In this document: positions 52,336-61,500 of the stretch, piece after piece
How positions within the stretch are numbered: the first letter of the stretch is position 1
Layout of the letters: every line of letters starts with the position of its first letter
From: Umezawaea sp049997955
GTDB lineage: Bacteria; Actinomycetota; Actinomycetes; Mycobacteriales; Pseudonocardiaceae
DNA length: 64,000 nucleotides
NCBI GenBank assembly: GCA_049997955.1
Contig: JAEBDY010000017.1
Location: 62,001 to 126,000 of the forward strand
Reading direction: 5' to 3'
Translations under genes and position numbers: made by a program
The notes under the pieces: model-generated
Database searches by the model: none
Told to the model about the DNA's origin: nothing
Seen by the model: the letters and a program-made list of their open reading frames with translations, nothing else

Positions 52336-53571
52336 TCAGCTCACCACCACCTTCTGGTCCCCGCGCACCCGCGCCCGACGCCAGGAAACCGTGGCCTGGG
52401 CTGCGAGAAGCAGTCCGATGCCCCCCGCACCCGCGATGGTCGCGGTGATGGAGCCCACAGCGTGGGCGACCACGCCAGCCAGCGCCATGCCGCCACCCTG
52501 GCTGGACCGCAGGGCGGCCCGACCGATTCCGTATGCCCTGCCGCGGTACGCGTCGGGCAGCATCCTCATCCAGGCCGACCGTGCGGGCGTGTGGTACGCG
52601 CCCGCCATGCCCGCGATGACGAGGAGCGCGATCGTCCAGGTCAGGTTCGGGTCCAGCGCGAACAGGACCAGGGGCGCCAACGACAGGATAGCGAGCGGTC
52701 CGATCAACCGCTCACGTTTGGCGGGTTCCCGAACCCAGCGGAACAGCACGGCGACGCCCAGCACGTTCGCCGCGGGCTCGATGGCCAGGATGAGGCCAAC
52801 GGCCCACACCGCGTCGAGGCTGGCGGCCAGCGGCACGGCCAGGCCCTCCGGCACCATCGCCAGCCCGGCGAGCAGGCGCATGCCCATGAGGCTGCGCAGC
52901 CGCGGCTCCGTGACGAGCAGCGTGAACACGCCCTGGCGGGGCGGTTCGCCGGACGTGTCGACCCTGCGGTGCCGACGGGGGTCGGCGGCGGGCCGGTGCT
53001 TCACCGACGTGTGCACCAGGATCGCGACGAGCACGAACGTCACCGCGTCGATCGCCAGCGCGACGCTGGGGCTGGCGGCGGTCACGATGAACCCCGCGGC
53101 GGCCAGCCCGGCCATCTGCGCGACGTCGACCGAGGTGCCGAACAGCGCCACCCCGTCGTCGTAGTGCTTGTCGGGCAGCACCGACGGCAGGCTCGCCTCC
53201 TGGGCGGCGAGGAACGGCGAGGCCACCACCTGCACGGCGACCAGCAGGACGATCAGCACCCAGAGCGACATCCCCGGCAGCGCCATCACGCCGACGATCC
53301 CGGCCTGGAGCCAGGCACAGATGATCATCACGGTGCGCCGCGGGAAGCGGTCGGCGAGCCAGCCGAGCAGGGGGCCCGCGATCAGGGGCGGGAACAGCGT
53401 CAGCGACCACGTGAGGGCGGTCCAGAGGGGGGAGCCGGTGCGTTCGAACACCAGGAGCGACAGGGCGACGGCCGCCAACTGGTCGCCCGCGGTCGACGCC
53501 GTGGAACCGATCCACAGCCCGCGGAACTCGCGGTCGCTCACGAGCGCGCGCAACGTTCCCCCGGAGGTCAC
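52336..53571 (-). CDS. Major facilitator superfamily transporter
   Basis: A 411-residue protein with 12 predicted helices and the MFS loop GWLADRFPRRTVMI between helices 2 and 3, and GRAYGIGRAALR in the second half. It resembles the macrolide-efflux/MFS-3 group of exporters. Nothing shows its substrate. Its 3' end points at the micro-ORF region; export of the NRDM peptides is an open possibility. Confidence 0.88.
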   Translation of the reverse strand: MTSGGTLRALVSDREFRGLWIGSTASTAGDQLAAVALSLLVFERTGSPLWTALTWSLTLFPPLIAGPLLGWLADRFPRRTVMIICAWLQAGIVGVMALPGMSLWVLIVLLVAVQVVASPFLAAQEASLPSVLPDKHYDDGVALFGTSVDVAQMAGLAAAGFIVTAASPSVALAIDAVTFVLVAILVHTSVKHRPAADPRRHRRVDTSGEPPRQGVFTLLVTEPRLRSLMGMRLLAGLAMVPEGLAVPLAASLDAVWAVGLILAIEPAANVLGVAVLFRWVREPAKRERLIGPLAILSLAPLVLFALDPNLTWTIALLVIAGMAGAYHTPARSAWMRMLPDAYRGRAYGIGRAALRSSQGGGMALAGVVAHAVGSITATIAGAGGIGLLLAAQATVSWRRARVRGDQKVVVS

Positions 53572-53910
53572 AACCCCTCCAGGTCGTTCGGCCCCGAAGA
53601 GCGAGTCACGTTGCCCCCACTCGAAGTAACCTATTTCTCCGTTAGCACGGTAGAAGCTGCCAGTAGTGCAATCTCTGTCCTACCACAGTGTGTACCTGAA
53701 CGGAGTAGGTCGGTTACATAAGGTAGTTATGATTCGAAATCAGTACCGGTTAATATTGACAGTTGACGTTCGCTTCCCGGTGATGAAGCCTTCCTTGATT
53801 ACGCTCTGTGGAAGTGCCCGTGGCGTGCGCCCGGCGGGTTGCGCCGAGTGGGTCAGTTGGGTGCCTGCTTATCGCCCAATGTACTGGTGGGTTTCGTTAT
53901 TCGCCCGTTG
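53572..53910. other. AT-rich spacer between the MFS and MBOAT genes
   Basis: About 340 bp whose middle (roughly 53620-53780) is markedly more AT-rich than the rest of the window. It should contain the MFS promoter on the minus strand. A 64-codon plus-strand frame at 53729-53923 has a weak ribosome site and runs into the MBOAT end; I do not accept it as a gene. Confidence 0.55.
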
Positions 53911-55335
53911 TCAGAACTGGTAGTACAGGAACGGGCTGAAGGTCCCCCCGGCGACCAGGATTGCCGCGTAGGCCAGGCCAACCGTCATGAGGGACACCCT
54001 CGCGACGGTGGCGACCCCGTCCCGCGACGACTCCAGATACGGGCCGCTGACCGGGGACGTGGGCAATACGACAATGGCCAGCGCTGCGACCAGGATCACC
54101 AGTCGCTGATTCGTTGTGGCCGCGCTCACAGCTTCGGATAGACCCGAGAAATCCGGCAGCAGCAGATGGCCGAGCATCACGAACGCCGAACCGAGGTCGG
54201 CCGAGCGGAAGAACACCCAGCCGATCACCACGAGCAACATCGTCAATGCCCGCCTGGCGATGCGCGCCTTTTTCGATACAGGCGTGGAATCCCATCCAAA
54301 ACCGCGTTCTATAACGAGCAGCGCCCCGTGGAACAAACCCCACACGAGGAACGTCCAGTTCGCTCCGTGCCAAAAACCGGTGAGCACGAACACGATCCCG
54401 AGGTTCCGGTACGTCTTCGCCACACCGTGCCGGTTGCCGCCGAGCGGGATGTACACGTAGTCGCGGAACCAGCGCGAGAGCGACATGTGCCAGCGCCGCC
54501 AGAACTCGGTCGCGGTCACGGAGGAGTACGGCCTCGCGAAGTTCTCCGGGAGCCGGAAGCCGAGCATCCGACCCAGCCCGATGGCCATGTCCGAGTAGCC
54601 GGAGAAGTCGAAGTACAGCTGGAGGGTGTAGCCGACCGCCCCGAGCCAGGCGATGGTGAAGGTCATCTCGTTGGACGGGGTGCTGAAGCAGGCGTCCACC
54701 ATCGGGGCCAGCGAGTCCGCGATGACGACCTTCTTGCACAGCCCCAGCGCGAACCTCGGGAAACCCGCCGCGATGTCGTCGAGGCGGTGGGTGCGGTGCT
54801 GCGGGAGCTGGTCGGAGATCTCGCGGAAGCGGACGATCGGGCCGGCCACCAGCTGCGGGAACATCGCGATGTAGGTGATGAAGGAGACGGGGTCCCGCAG
54901 CGCCGTGCGCTCGCCCCGGTAGATGTCCACCACGTAGGAGATGTGGTGGAAGGTGTAGAAGGAGATGCCGATCGGCAGGGCCAGGTTGACGATCGGGAAG
55001 TCCCCGCCCAGGACGTCCGCGATGGCCGCGAGCTGCTGGGTGGCGAAGCCCAGGTACTTCCAGACGACCAGGACGCCCAGGTCGAACGCGATCACGCCGA
55101 TGAGGACCTTGCGGCGGTGGTCGGCAGGCTTGTCCGGTTCCAGGTGCGGGCCCGCGAAGTAGTTGACGACCATGCAGGCGAGCAGGAGGAGGGTCGTGCC
55201 GCCCGCGCCGCTGGCGTAGAAGAGGAGGCTCGCGACCGCCACGACGCCGTTGCGCCAAGTCCTGGGTGTGGCGAGCAGTGCCGCTAGTACTAGCGGCATG
55301 AAGAACCACAGGAAGAGGGGGCTGGCGAATGACAT
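53911..55335 (-). CDS. MBOAT family O-acyltransferase (AlgI-like)
   Basis: A 474-residue multi-pass enzyme with the MBOAT signatures: LPIGISFYTFHHISYVVD, FPQLVAGPIVRF, FDFSGYSDMAIGLGRMLGF, the WHMSLSRWFRDYVYIPLGG block and the catalytic His in GFWHGANWTFLVWG. Such proteins pass acetyl or similar groups across the membrane to extracellular polysaccharides, normally with a partner SGNH/AlgX-type esterase. No such partner is nearby. Codon use is less GC-rich at the 3' end, matching the neighbouring spacer. Confidence 0.92.
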   Translation of the reverse strand: MSFASPLFLWFFMPLVLAALLATPRTWRNGVVAVASLLFYASGAGGTTLLLLACMVVNYFAGPHLEPDKPADHRRKVLIGVIAFDLGVLVVWKYLGFATQQLAAIADVLGGDFPIVNLALPIGISFYTFHHISYVVDIYRGERTALRDPVSFITYIAMFPQLVAGPIVRFREISDQLPQHRTHRLDDIAAGFPRFALGLCKKVVIADSLAPMVDACFSTPSNEMTFTIAWLGAVGYTLQLYFDFSGYSDMAIGLGRMLGFRLPENFARPYSSVTATEFWRRWHMSLSRWFRDYVYIPLGGNRHGVAKTYRNLGIVFVLTGFWHGANWTFLVWGLFHGALLVIERGFGWDSTPVSKKARIARRALTMLLVVIGWVFFRSADLGSAFVMLGHLLLPDFSGLSEAVSAATTNQRLVILVAALAIVVLPTSPVSGPYLESSRDGVATVARVSLMTVGLAYAAILVAGGTFSPFLYYQF

Positions 55336-55426
55336 CGCCGGGAACCCTAGCGGGCGGGGGTGGCGGTTCGCGCGGGGTCCTGGGAGTTGGCCGTCGCGGG
55401 GCCGGATCCGGTGCGGCCCGGACACA

Positions 55427-55464
55427 CCTCCGGCCGGGTCGCGCGCACGCGACCCGGCCGGAGG
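55427..55464 (-). terminator. Terminator hairpin after rlmB
   Basis: A 17-bp perfect stem (55427-55443 with 55448-55464) with a 4-nt loop lies 10 bp beyond the rlmB stop, ending the cysS-rlmB transcript. Confidence 0.85.
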
Positions 55465-55474
55465 AAGACCGGAA

Positions 55475-56446
55475 CTAGCCCTTCGCGGCCACGCGCCGAC
55501 GCCTGGCCACCTCGGCCAGCACGACACCGGCCGCGACCGAGGCGTTGAGCGACTCCACGCCCGCGGCCATGGGGATCGACACCGTCTGGTCGCACGTCTC
55601 CCGCACGAGCCGGGACAGGCCGCGCCCCTCGGACCCCACGACGACCACCAGCGGACCGGTGGCCAGTTCCAGGCCGTCCACGTCCACGTCGCCGTCCGCG
55701 TCGAGCCCGACGATCATCAGGCCCTCGTCCGCCCAGTCGCGCAGGGTGCGGGTCAGGTTGGTCGCCATGGCGATCGGCACCTTCGCCGCGGTCCCGGCAC
55801 TGGACCGCCAGGCGACCGCCGTGATGCTCGCCGAACGCCGCTGCGGCAGCAGCACGCCCTGCGCGCCGAACGCCGCGGCGGAACGCACCACGGCGCCCAG
55901 GTTGCGGGGGTCCGTGACGCCGTCGAGCGCCACCAGCAGCGGCTGCTCGCGGGTCTGGCGGGTCATCTCCAGCAGGTCGTCCGGGTGCGAGTACGCGAAC
56001 GGCGGGACCTGGAGACCCAGGCCCTGGTGCAGCGCGCCACCGGTGATGCGGTCGAGTTCGCCGCGGGTCACCTCCAGCACGCTGATGCCGCGGTCGGCCG
56101 CCAGGCTGACCGACTCGGCCACGCGGTCGTCGGAGTCGATGCCCAGCGCCACGTACAGCGCCGTCGCGGGAATGCCCGCTCGCAGGCACTCGACGACCGG
56201 GTTGCGGCCCGCGACCGTTTCGGCCTGGCCCTCGTTCTTGCGGCGGGCCCTGGCCTTCTCGGTGTTCGCCGCCTTGGCCGCGTTCGTCGCCCGGCGGTAG
56301 GCCGGGTGGTTCGGGCGCTCGACCGCCTTCGGGGTGGGCCCGCGGCCTTGCAGGCCCTTGGACTTCTGCCCGCCGGAACCGACGACCGCACCCTTCTTCG
56401 AACCGGGGTTGCGCATCGCGCCCTTGCGCTTGGAGTTACCAGCCAC
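55475..56446 (-). CDS. rlmB: 23S rRNA 2'-O-ribose methyltransferase, RlmB type
   Basis: A SPOUT-class methyltransferase of 323 residues. The N-terminal 75 residues are a basic, Gly/Lys-rich extension usual in actinobacteria; a substrate-binding domain (GRNPVVECLRAGIPATALYV) follows, then the SpoU domain with LDGVTDPRNLGAVVRSA, VVVGSEGRGLS and SIPMAAGVESLNASVAA. It probably methylates G2251 of 23S rRNA. It lies 4 bp after cysS on the same strand, the order known from mycobacteria (Rv3580c-Rv3579c). Confidence 0.92.
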   Translation of the reverse strand: MAGNSKRKGAMRNPGSKKGAVVGSGGQKSKGLQGRGPTPKAVERPNHPAYRRATNAAKAANTEKARARRKNEGQAETVAGRNPVVECLRAGIPATALYVALGIDSDDRVAESVSLAADRGISVLEVTRGELDRITGGALHQGLGLQVPPFAYSHPDDLLEMTRQTREQPLLVALDGVTDPRNLGAVVRSAAAFGAQGVLLPQRRSASITAVAWRSSAGTAAKVPIAMATNLTRTLRDWADEGLMIVGLDADGDVDVDGLELATGPLVVVVGSEGRGLSRLVRETCDQTVSIPMAAGVESLNASVAAGVVLAEVARRRRVAAKG

Positions 56447-56450
56447 GAGC

Positions 56451-57845
56451 TCAGTCGTCCCTCAATGTCCACTGCGAACCGTCGGGGTTGTCCTCGACGG
56501 CGATCCCTGCGGCCGTCAGGCGGTCGCGCAACGCGTCCGCCTTGGCGAAGTCCCGATCCTTGCGGGCCCGCAGGCGTTCTTCCAAGACGTGCTCCACCAG
56601 CGCGACGAGCGCCTGGCGGGCACCGGTGTCCGTGCTCGTGGCCTCGTTCCACTTGGGGGACAACGGGTCCAGCCCCAACAGGTCGGCCATTCCGCGCACG
56701 CAGCCCGCGGCTTCCCGCGCGGCCTCGTCATCACCCGCGTCCAACGCGGTGTTGCCCTCGCGCACCTTGTTGTGCAGCGCGGCGGTGGCGAGCGGCGTGC
56801 TCAGGTCGTCGTCCATCGCGGCGACGAACTCCGGGCACAGCTCCTCGCCCAGCGGCACGACGCCGGTCCGCTGCGCCACGCGCCGCAGGAACGACTCGAT
56901 GCGGCGGTACGCCGACACCGACTCCTCCAGCGCGCCCTCGGAGTACTCGATGGTCGACCGGTAGTGCGGCGTCACGAGGTAGTAGCGCAGCTCGGGCGCC
57001 CGCACCCGGTTCAGCATCTCCGGGATCGACACCACGTTGCCGAGCGACTTCGACATCTTCTCGCCGCTCATGGTGACCCAGGCGTTGTGCATCCAGTACC
57101 GGGCGAACCCGTCGCCGACCGCCCGCGACTGGGCCTGCTCGTTCTCGTGGTGCGGGAAGATCAGGTCGATCCCGCCGCCGTGGACGTCGAACTCGCTGCC
57201 GAGGTACTCCGTCGCCATGGCCGAGCACTCCAGGTGCCAGCCGGGTCGGCCCGCGCCCCACGGCGTCGGCCACGACGGCTCGCCGGGCTTCGCGCCCTTC
57301 CACAGGGTGAAGTCGCGCGGGTCGCGCTTGCCCCGCACCTCGCCCTCGCCCTGGAAGACCTCGTCCAGCTTCTGCCCCGACAGCGCCCCGTACTCGGGGA
57401 ACGACCGCACCGCGAAGTAGACGTCGCCGTCCGCCGCGTACGCGTGCTCCTTGTCGATGAGCCGCTGCATCAGCTCGACCATCTGCGTCACGTGCCCGGT
57501 CGCGCGCGGCGCGTACGACGCGGGCAGGCAGCCCAGCGAGTCGTACGCGTCCTCGAACGCGCGCTCGTGCGTGAACGCCCACTCCCACCACGGCCGCCCG
57601 TGCTCAGCGGCCTTGGTGAGGATCTTGTCGTCGATGTCCGTGACGTTGCGCACCAGCCGCACGTCAGCGCCGTCGCGCGCGAGCCAGCGGCGCAGCACGT
57701 CGAAGTTCAGCCCGCTGCGCACGTGCCCGATGTGGGGCACGCCCTGCACGGTCGCCCCGCACACGTAGATCGACGCCTGACCGTTGACCAGCGGGTGGAA
57801 CTCCCGCATGGACCGGGTCGCGGTGTCGTACAGGTGGAGGCTCAC
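56451..57845 (-). CDS. cysS: Cysteinyl-tRNA synthetase
   Basis: The class I synthetase of 464 residues charges tRNA(Cys). The zinc-binding Cys in YVCGATVQGVPHIGHVRSG is beside the HIGH motif, further zinc ligands lie in WHLECSAM and the GGIDLIFPHHENE segment, and KMSKS is present in GEKMSKSLGN. The C-terminal DALR-like domain is short. ATG 57845 gives the normal MSLHLYDTATR start. Confidence 0.97.
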   Translation of the reverse strand: MSLHLYDTATRSMREFHPLVNGQASIYVCGATVQGVPHIGHVRSGLNFDVLRRWLARDGADVRLVRNVTDIDDKILTKAAEHGRPWWEWAFTHERAFEDAYDSLGCLPASYAPRATGHVTQMVELMQRLIDKEHAYAADGDVYFAVRSFPEYGALSGQKLDEVFQGEGEVRGKRDPRDFTLWKGAKPGEPSWPTPWGAGRPGWHLECSAMATEYLGSEFDVHGGGIDLIFPHHENEQAQSRAVGDGFARYWMHNAWVTMSGEKMSKSLGNVVSIPEMLNRVRAPELRYYLVTPHYRSTIEYSEGALEESVSAYRRIESFLRRVAQRTGVVPLGEELCPEFVAAMDDDLSTPLATAALHNKVREGNTALDAGDDEAAREAAGCVRGMADLLGLDPLSPKWNEATSTDTGARQALVALVEHVLEERLRARKDRDFAKADALRDRLTAAGIAVEDNPDGSQWTLRDD

Positions 57846-57891
57846 ATCACGAATGGTACGGGCGATGCCATTGGCAGGGTGAATCGACCGC

Positions 57892-58539
57892 TCAAACAGG
57901 GATAATGCCGTGCGCCCTGAGCGAATCGACCAGCGCGGTGGGCCGTTCGGCCGTCACCAGCGGTTCCACGATCGCCACCCTGCTGCCCACGCTCGCGGCC
58001 CCGCCGTCGGCTTCCTCGCTGTCGCCGACCATGAGCACCTCGCTCGGGTCGACCCGCAGCCGCTCGCACGCCAGCAGGAAGATCTTCGGATCGGGCTTGA
58101 TCAGCCCCTCCTCGTAGGACAGCACGACCTCGTCCACGAGGTGGCTGACCCCGAACCGGTCCAGCACGGCCCGGATGTTCCAGCCGGTGTTGCTCACCAC
58201 GGCCACCCGCAAACCGGCCTCGGACACCATCCGCAGCGCCTCGACGGTGTCCGGGTAGGCCCGCCAGTAGGCCGCGCTGACCAGTCGCTCGTAGAACGCC
58301 AGCGCCGCACCCGGCTCGGTCAACCCGGCCGCCTGGAGCGCCACCACGTGCACGTCCCGGTGCAGTTCGCTGTCCAGGTCCCGCCGCAGCCAGTCCTGGG
58401 CCACCTCGGGCGACAGCCCCTCGGCCACGCCGACCGGCGCGGTCAACGCGCGCATCAGGTCGCCGTGCTCCTCCAGCGCCTCGTGTTCGAGGCGGAAGAG
58501 CGTTCCGGAGAAGTCGAAGAGCACCGCGCGGAGGGCCAT
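57892..58539 (-). CDS. HAD superfamily hydrolase
   Basis: A 215-residue HAD protein with a helical cap. Motif I reads FDFSGTLF, so the nucleophile Asp is present but the second Asp (general acid/base in most phosphatases) is Ser. Motif II is VVSNTGW, motif III Lys in GLIKPDPKIF, motif IV GDSEEAD. The substitution could mean altered chemistry, although relatives with the same residue are common in actinobacteria. A DasR-like 12-mer lies 15 bp upstream of ATG 58539. Confidence 0.87.
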   Translation of the reverse strand: MALRAVLFDFSGTLFRLEHEALEEHGDLMRALTAPVGVAEGLSPEVAQDWLRRDLDSELHRDVHVVALQAAGLTEPGAALAFYERLVSAAYWRAYPDTVEALRMVSEAGLRVAVVSNTGWNIRAVLDRFGVSHLVDEVVLSYEEGLIKPDPKIFLLACERLRVDPSEVLMVGDSEEADGGAASVGSRVAIVEPLVTAERPTALVDSLRAHGIIPV

Positions 58540-58554
58540 GGGGTCAACCTACGT

Positions 58555-58566
58555 TGGTCTGGACCA
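58555..58566. promoter_or_regulatory. DasR-like operator (dre) upstream of the HAD gene
   Basis: Read on the minus strand it is TGGTCCAGACCA, identical to the site at 41845-41856 and one base from the DasR consensus. It occupies 16-27 nt upstream of the HAD start codon and begins just after the stop of the Hsp90-like gene. Confidence 0.6.
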
Positions 58567-58567
58567 G

Positions 58568-61500
58568 TCAGGGGAGCGGTTGTGACCGCTTCGGCAGGCG
58601 GGCGACAGCGGCTCGAACGGTCTCGGCCACGTCGGGGACCGGCAAGCCGATGCCGCGGAGGTGGTCGGCGACCTCGTGGAGGGTGCGGCCGGAGGCCTCG
58701 CCCATGCGGAGCAGGCGGTCGAGGGTGATGGGTCCGCCGTGGGAGGAGCTGTTCGAACCGAACCCGCCGCTCCGCAACATCCGGTGGTCGGCCTGGTCGA
58801 GGGTGTCCATCCGGAAATCGCCCTGGACGCGGTAGCCGTACGCGGTGAGCCGCTCGATGCCGCGCGAGATGGGGATCCCGAGCGCCACCAGGGCGTCGGC
58901 CAAGCGGCTCGCGGGCACCGGCAGGTGGGGCGGCAGCCAGGGGTGGTCGCCGGACAGGGTCCGGCTCAGGAGCAGGACGTCCGCCGCGTCGGCGGGCGGT
59001 GGGCTGGTCGTGGTCGTCCGGGCCCCGTGGGCGGCGATGCGGTCGATCGCCTGTTCCAGGGAGATCCCCAGGGACCTGCTCGTCTTGAGCAGGTGCCCGA
59101 TGGGGACCATCGGGCCGTCGTCGGTCGGGGTCGACGACCTCAGCAACGTCCTGTCGTCGTCCGAGGGGTCAATCGGATCGGGCTCGGTCACCGCGGTCCG
59201 CCAGGCTTCCGGCTGCGCCTTCCCGCCGCGGCCCGCGGGGACGGGGTCGGGACGAACGGTGAACCCGAGCAGTCGAGCGCGTTCGGCGACAGCTCGCGGA
59301 TCGGCTCCGGTCTTGACGGCTATCCGGACGATGGTCCGCGCCGTCAGGTCCTGGTCCGTCGCGCGCCACCTGCGCTTGAGGGTCAGGAGGTGCACGTCCG
59401 AGGGGAGCGCGGGAACGTCGACGTCGGGGAGCACGAGGTCGGGAGCGGCTTCCCCCAGCATCGCCAACCGGGCGTTCGGCGCGTGCGCCAGCAGTCGCCA
59501 GAGCAGGACGTGGTCGGCCGGACTGCCGAACATCGTCCTGTCGGAACGCCTCGAATCGATGTCGTCGCGGCCCCTGACCAGGAGCGGGTCGAGCGACATC
59601 CAGCCCGAGACGGCCATGTCGACCTCGTGGTCGAACGAGGTCAAGCGGAAACCGTTCTCGATCAACCCCCTGGTGACGAGATCGGCGAGTCGGAAGCTGC
59701 CGGTGGCGACCTCGGCGAGCCAGGTCGTGGTGACCAGCGACTTCCCGTGCGACGCCAGTCGGGGCAGCGCGGCGACCAGCAGCCGCTCCACCTGATCGGC
59801 GACGTCGTCCACGAGGCGGGTTCGGTCGACGGACAGCCTGGGGGCCGTCGAGCCGGTGAGGTTCACGACGAAGCCCCGCGCCGCGCCCCTGCCGCCCGGT
59901 TGGTCACCGGTCGCCGCTCGTCGCGTCGAGGACGCCACCAGCAGGCCGTCGACCAGCAGCGCCCCGCTCTCCCCGCACCACACCACCGAGCCGGTCCCCG
60001 AGGGCAGCAGTTCGCCGTACCGGGGTTCGCCGCTCCTCGGCCTGTTCGCGAGTACCCCCGGTTCCCACCGGCTGGTCCGGCCGCCGTGCTCCGCCGTGGT
60101 CGAGAAGTCGGCGACGGCGAGCACCTCGTCCAGCCACCGGATGACCTTGCCCTCGGGATCGGGCTCGCGGAAGTACAGCCGCACCCTGGTGCCCGGCAGG
60201 CCGTGGTCGGCGAGCTTGCGGATCTGGAACAGCTGGCCGGGGCCGGAGATCGTGACCCGGAGGGTGGGGCCGGTGGGACCGCCGTCGCGGCCCGTGCGGC
60301 AGGTGGTCACCTCGATCTCGTCGGCCAGCATGAAGTAGCTCAGGACGCCGATGCCGAAGCGGCTGTTGGGGTGCAGCTCGACAGGTGGGTCGACGGTGCG
60401 CCACTCCAGTTGCTCCTCGCGGAACTCCGGCAACTGCGCGAAGCGGACGCCCGCCCTGGCGAAGACGCCGGTCAGCTCGGGGATGTCCATGCCGATGCCG
60501 TTGTCGACGCAGTCGAGGTGGTGCCTGCCGTGCTCGTCGACGCCCTGGAAGAACCTGATCTCGCCGACCCAGTGCGACGGGCGTCCCAGGCGTTCGCCGT
60601 AGGTCTCGCGGGCCTGGCGGTAGCGGCACGCGTCGAGCGCGTTCTGGTACAGCTCGCGGACCGCCACGCGCCGGTCCTGGTAGAGCTGCTCGCCCATCAG
60701 CAGGTCGCGGACGCGGTCCTCGTCGATGTGGAACTTGCTCCACCCGCTGAACCTCGGGTTGCCCTCGTCGTCCTCCGCGGGCTTCACCAGGTCGCCGGTG
60801 GCGCGGGAGGGGAGCGCGCCCAGGGCTTCCAGGCCGTGGAACTTCGTCACGAGGCGCACGTCGCGGAGCAGGTCGCTCAGACGGGACGCGTGGGTCCGCA
60901 ACGCCTCCACGACGGCCTCGTGGTCGCAGGACGCCTTGAGGACCGGGCCGTCCTCGCGGTGCTGCCACGACGCGTCGCGCACGGTCGCGAAGAGGGCGTC
61001 GACCTCGACCGGGTTGGGGATGCCCAGGTGCCAGACGAGGACGTCGGACAGGTCCGTCACCTCGATCGCCGACGTGTGCGCGGCGCCCAGCAGGAGGGCA
61101 ACCAGGTGCTTGCGCAGCGGCTGGTCGTCCGAGGTGCCGCCGAAGGCGGTCTCCACCGCGTCCGGTGCGGAGACGCGGCGTTCGTCGGTCAGCCAGCGGG
61201 AGTCGACGCGCAGGCCGTGCAGGAGGTCGCGGACGACCCTGGTCGTCAGCACCTGGCGGAGCAGCGGGGTGCTCACCTCGGCCAGCAGGTCGTCGACCTC
61301 GGCGGGCTGGAGGAGTTCGGCGCGTTGGCGGAGCCAGCGGTGGAACAGCCACCAGCCGATCTCGTGGCGCGCGCTGGTGCGGCCCGGCAGTTCGGGGAGC
61401 GTGGCCCTGCCCACCAGCTTGTCGTGGTCGCGCAGGTGGCCCTCGTAGGACTCGCGCAGGTCGTCCGGTGCGAGCGCCGGGGTGAAGCCGGTCGGATCGA

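Noticed and set aside
53729..53923. A 64-codon frame in the AT-rich spacer
   Set aside because: Weak ribosome site, no resemblance to known families, and it runs into the end of the MBOAT gene.
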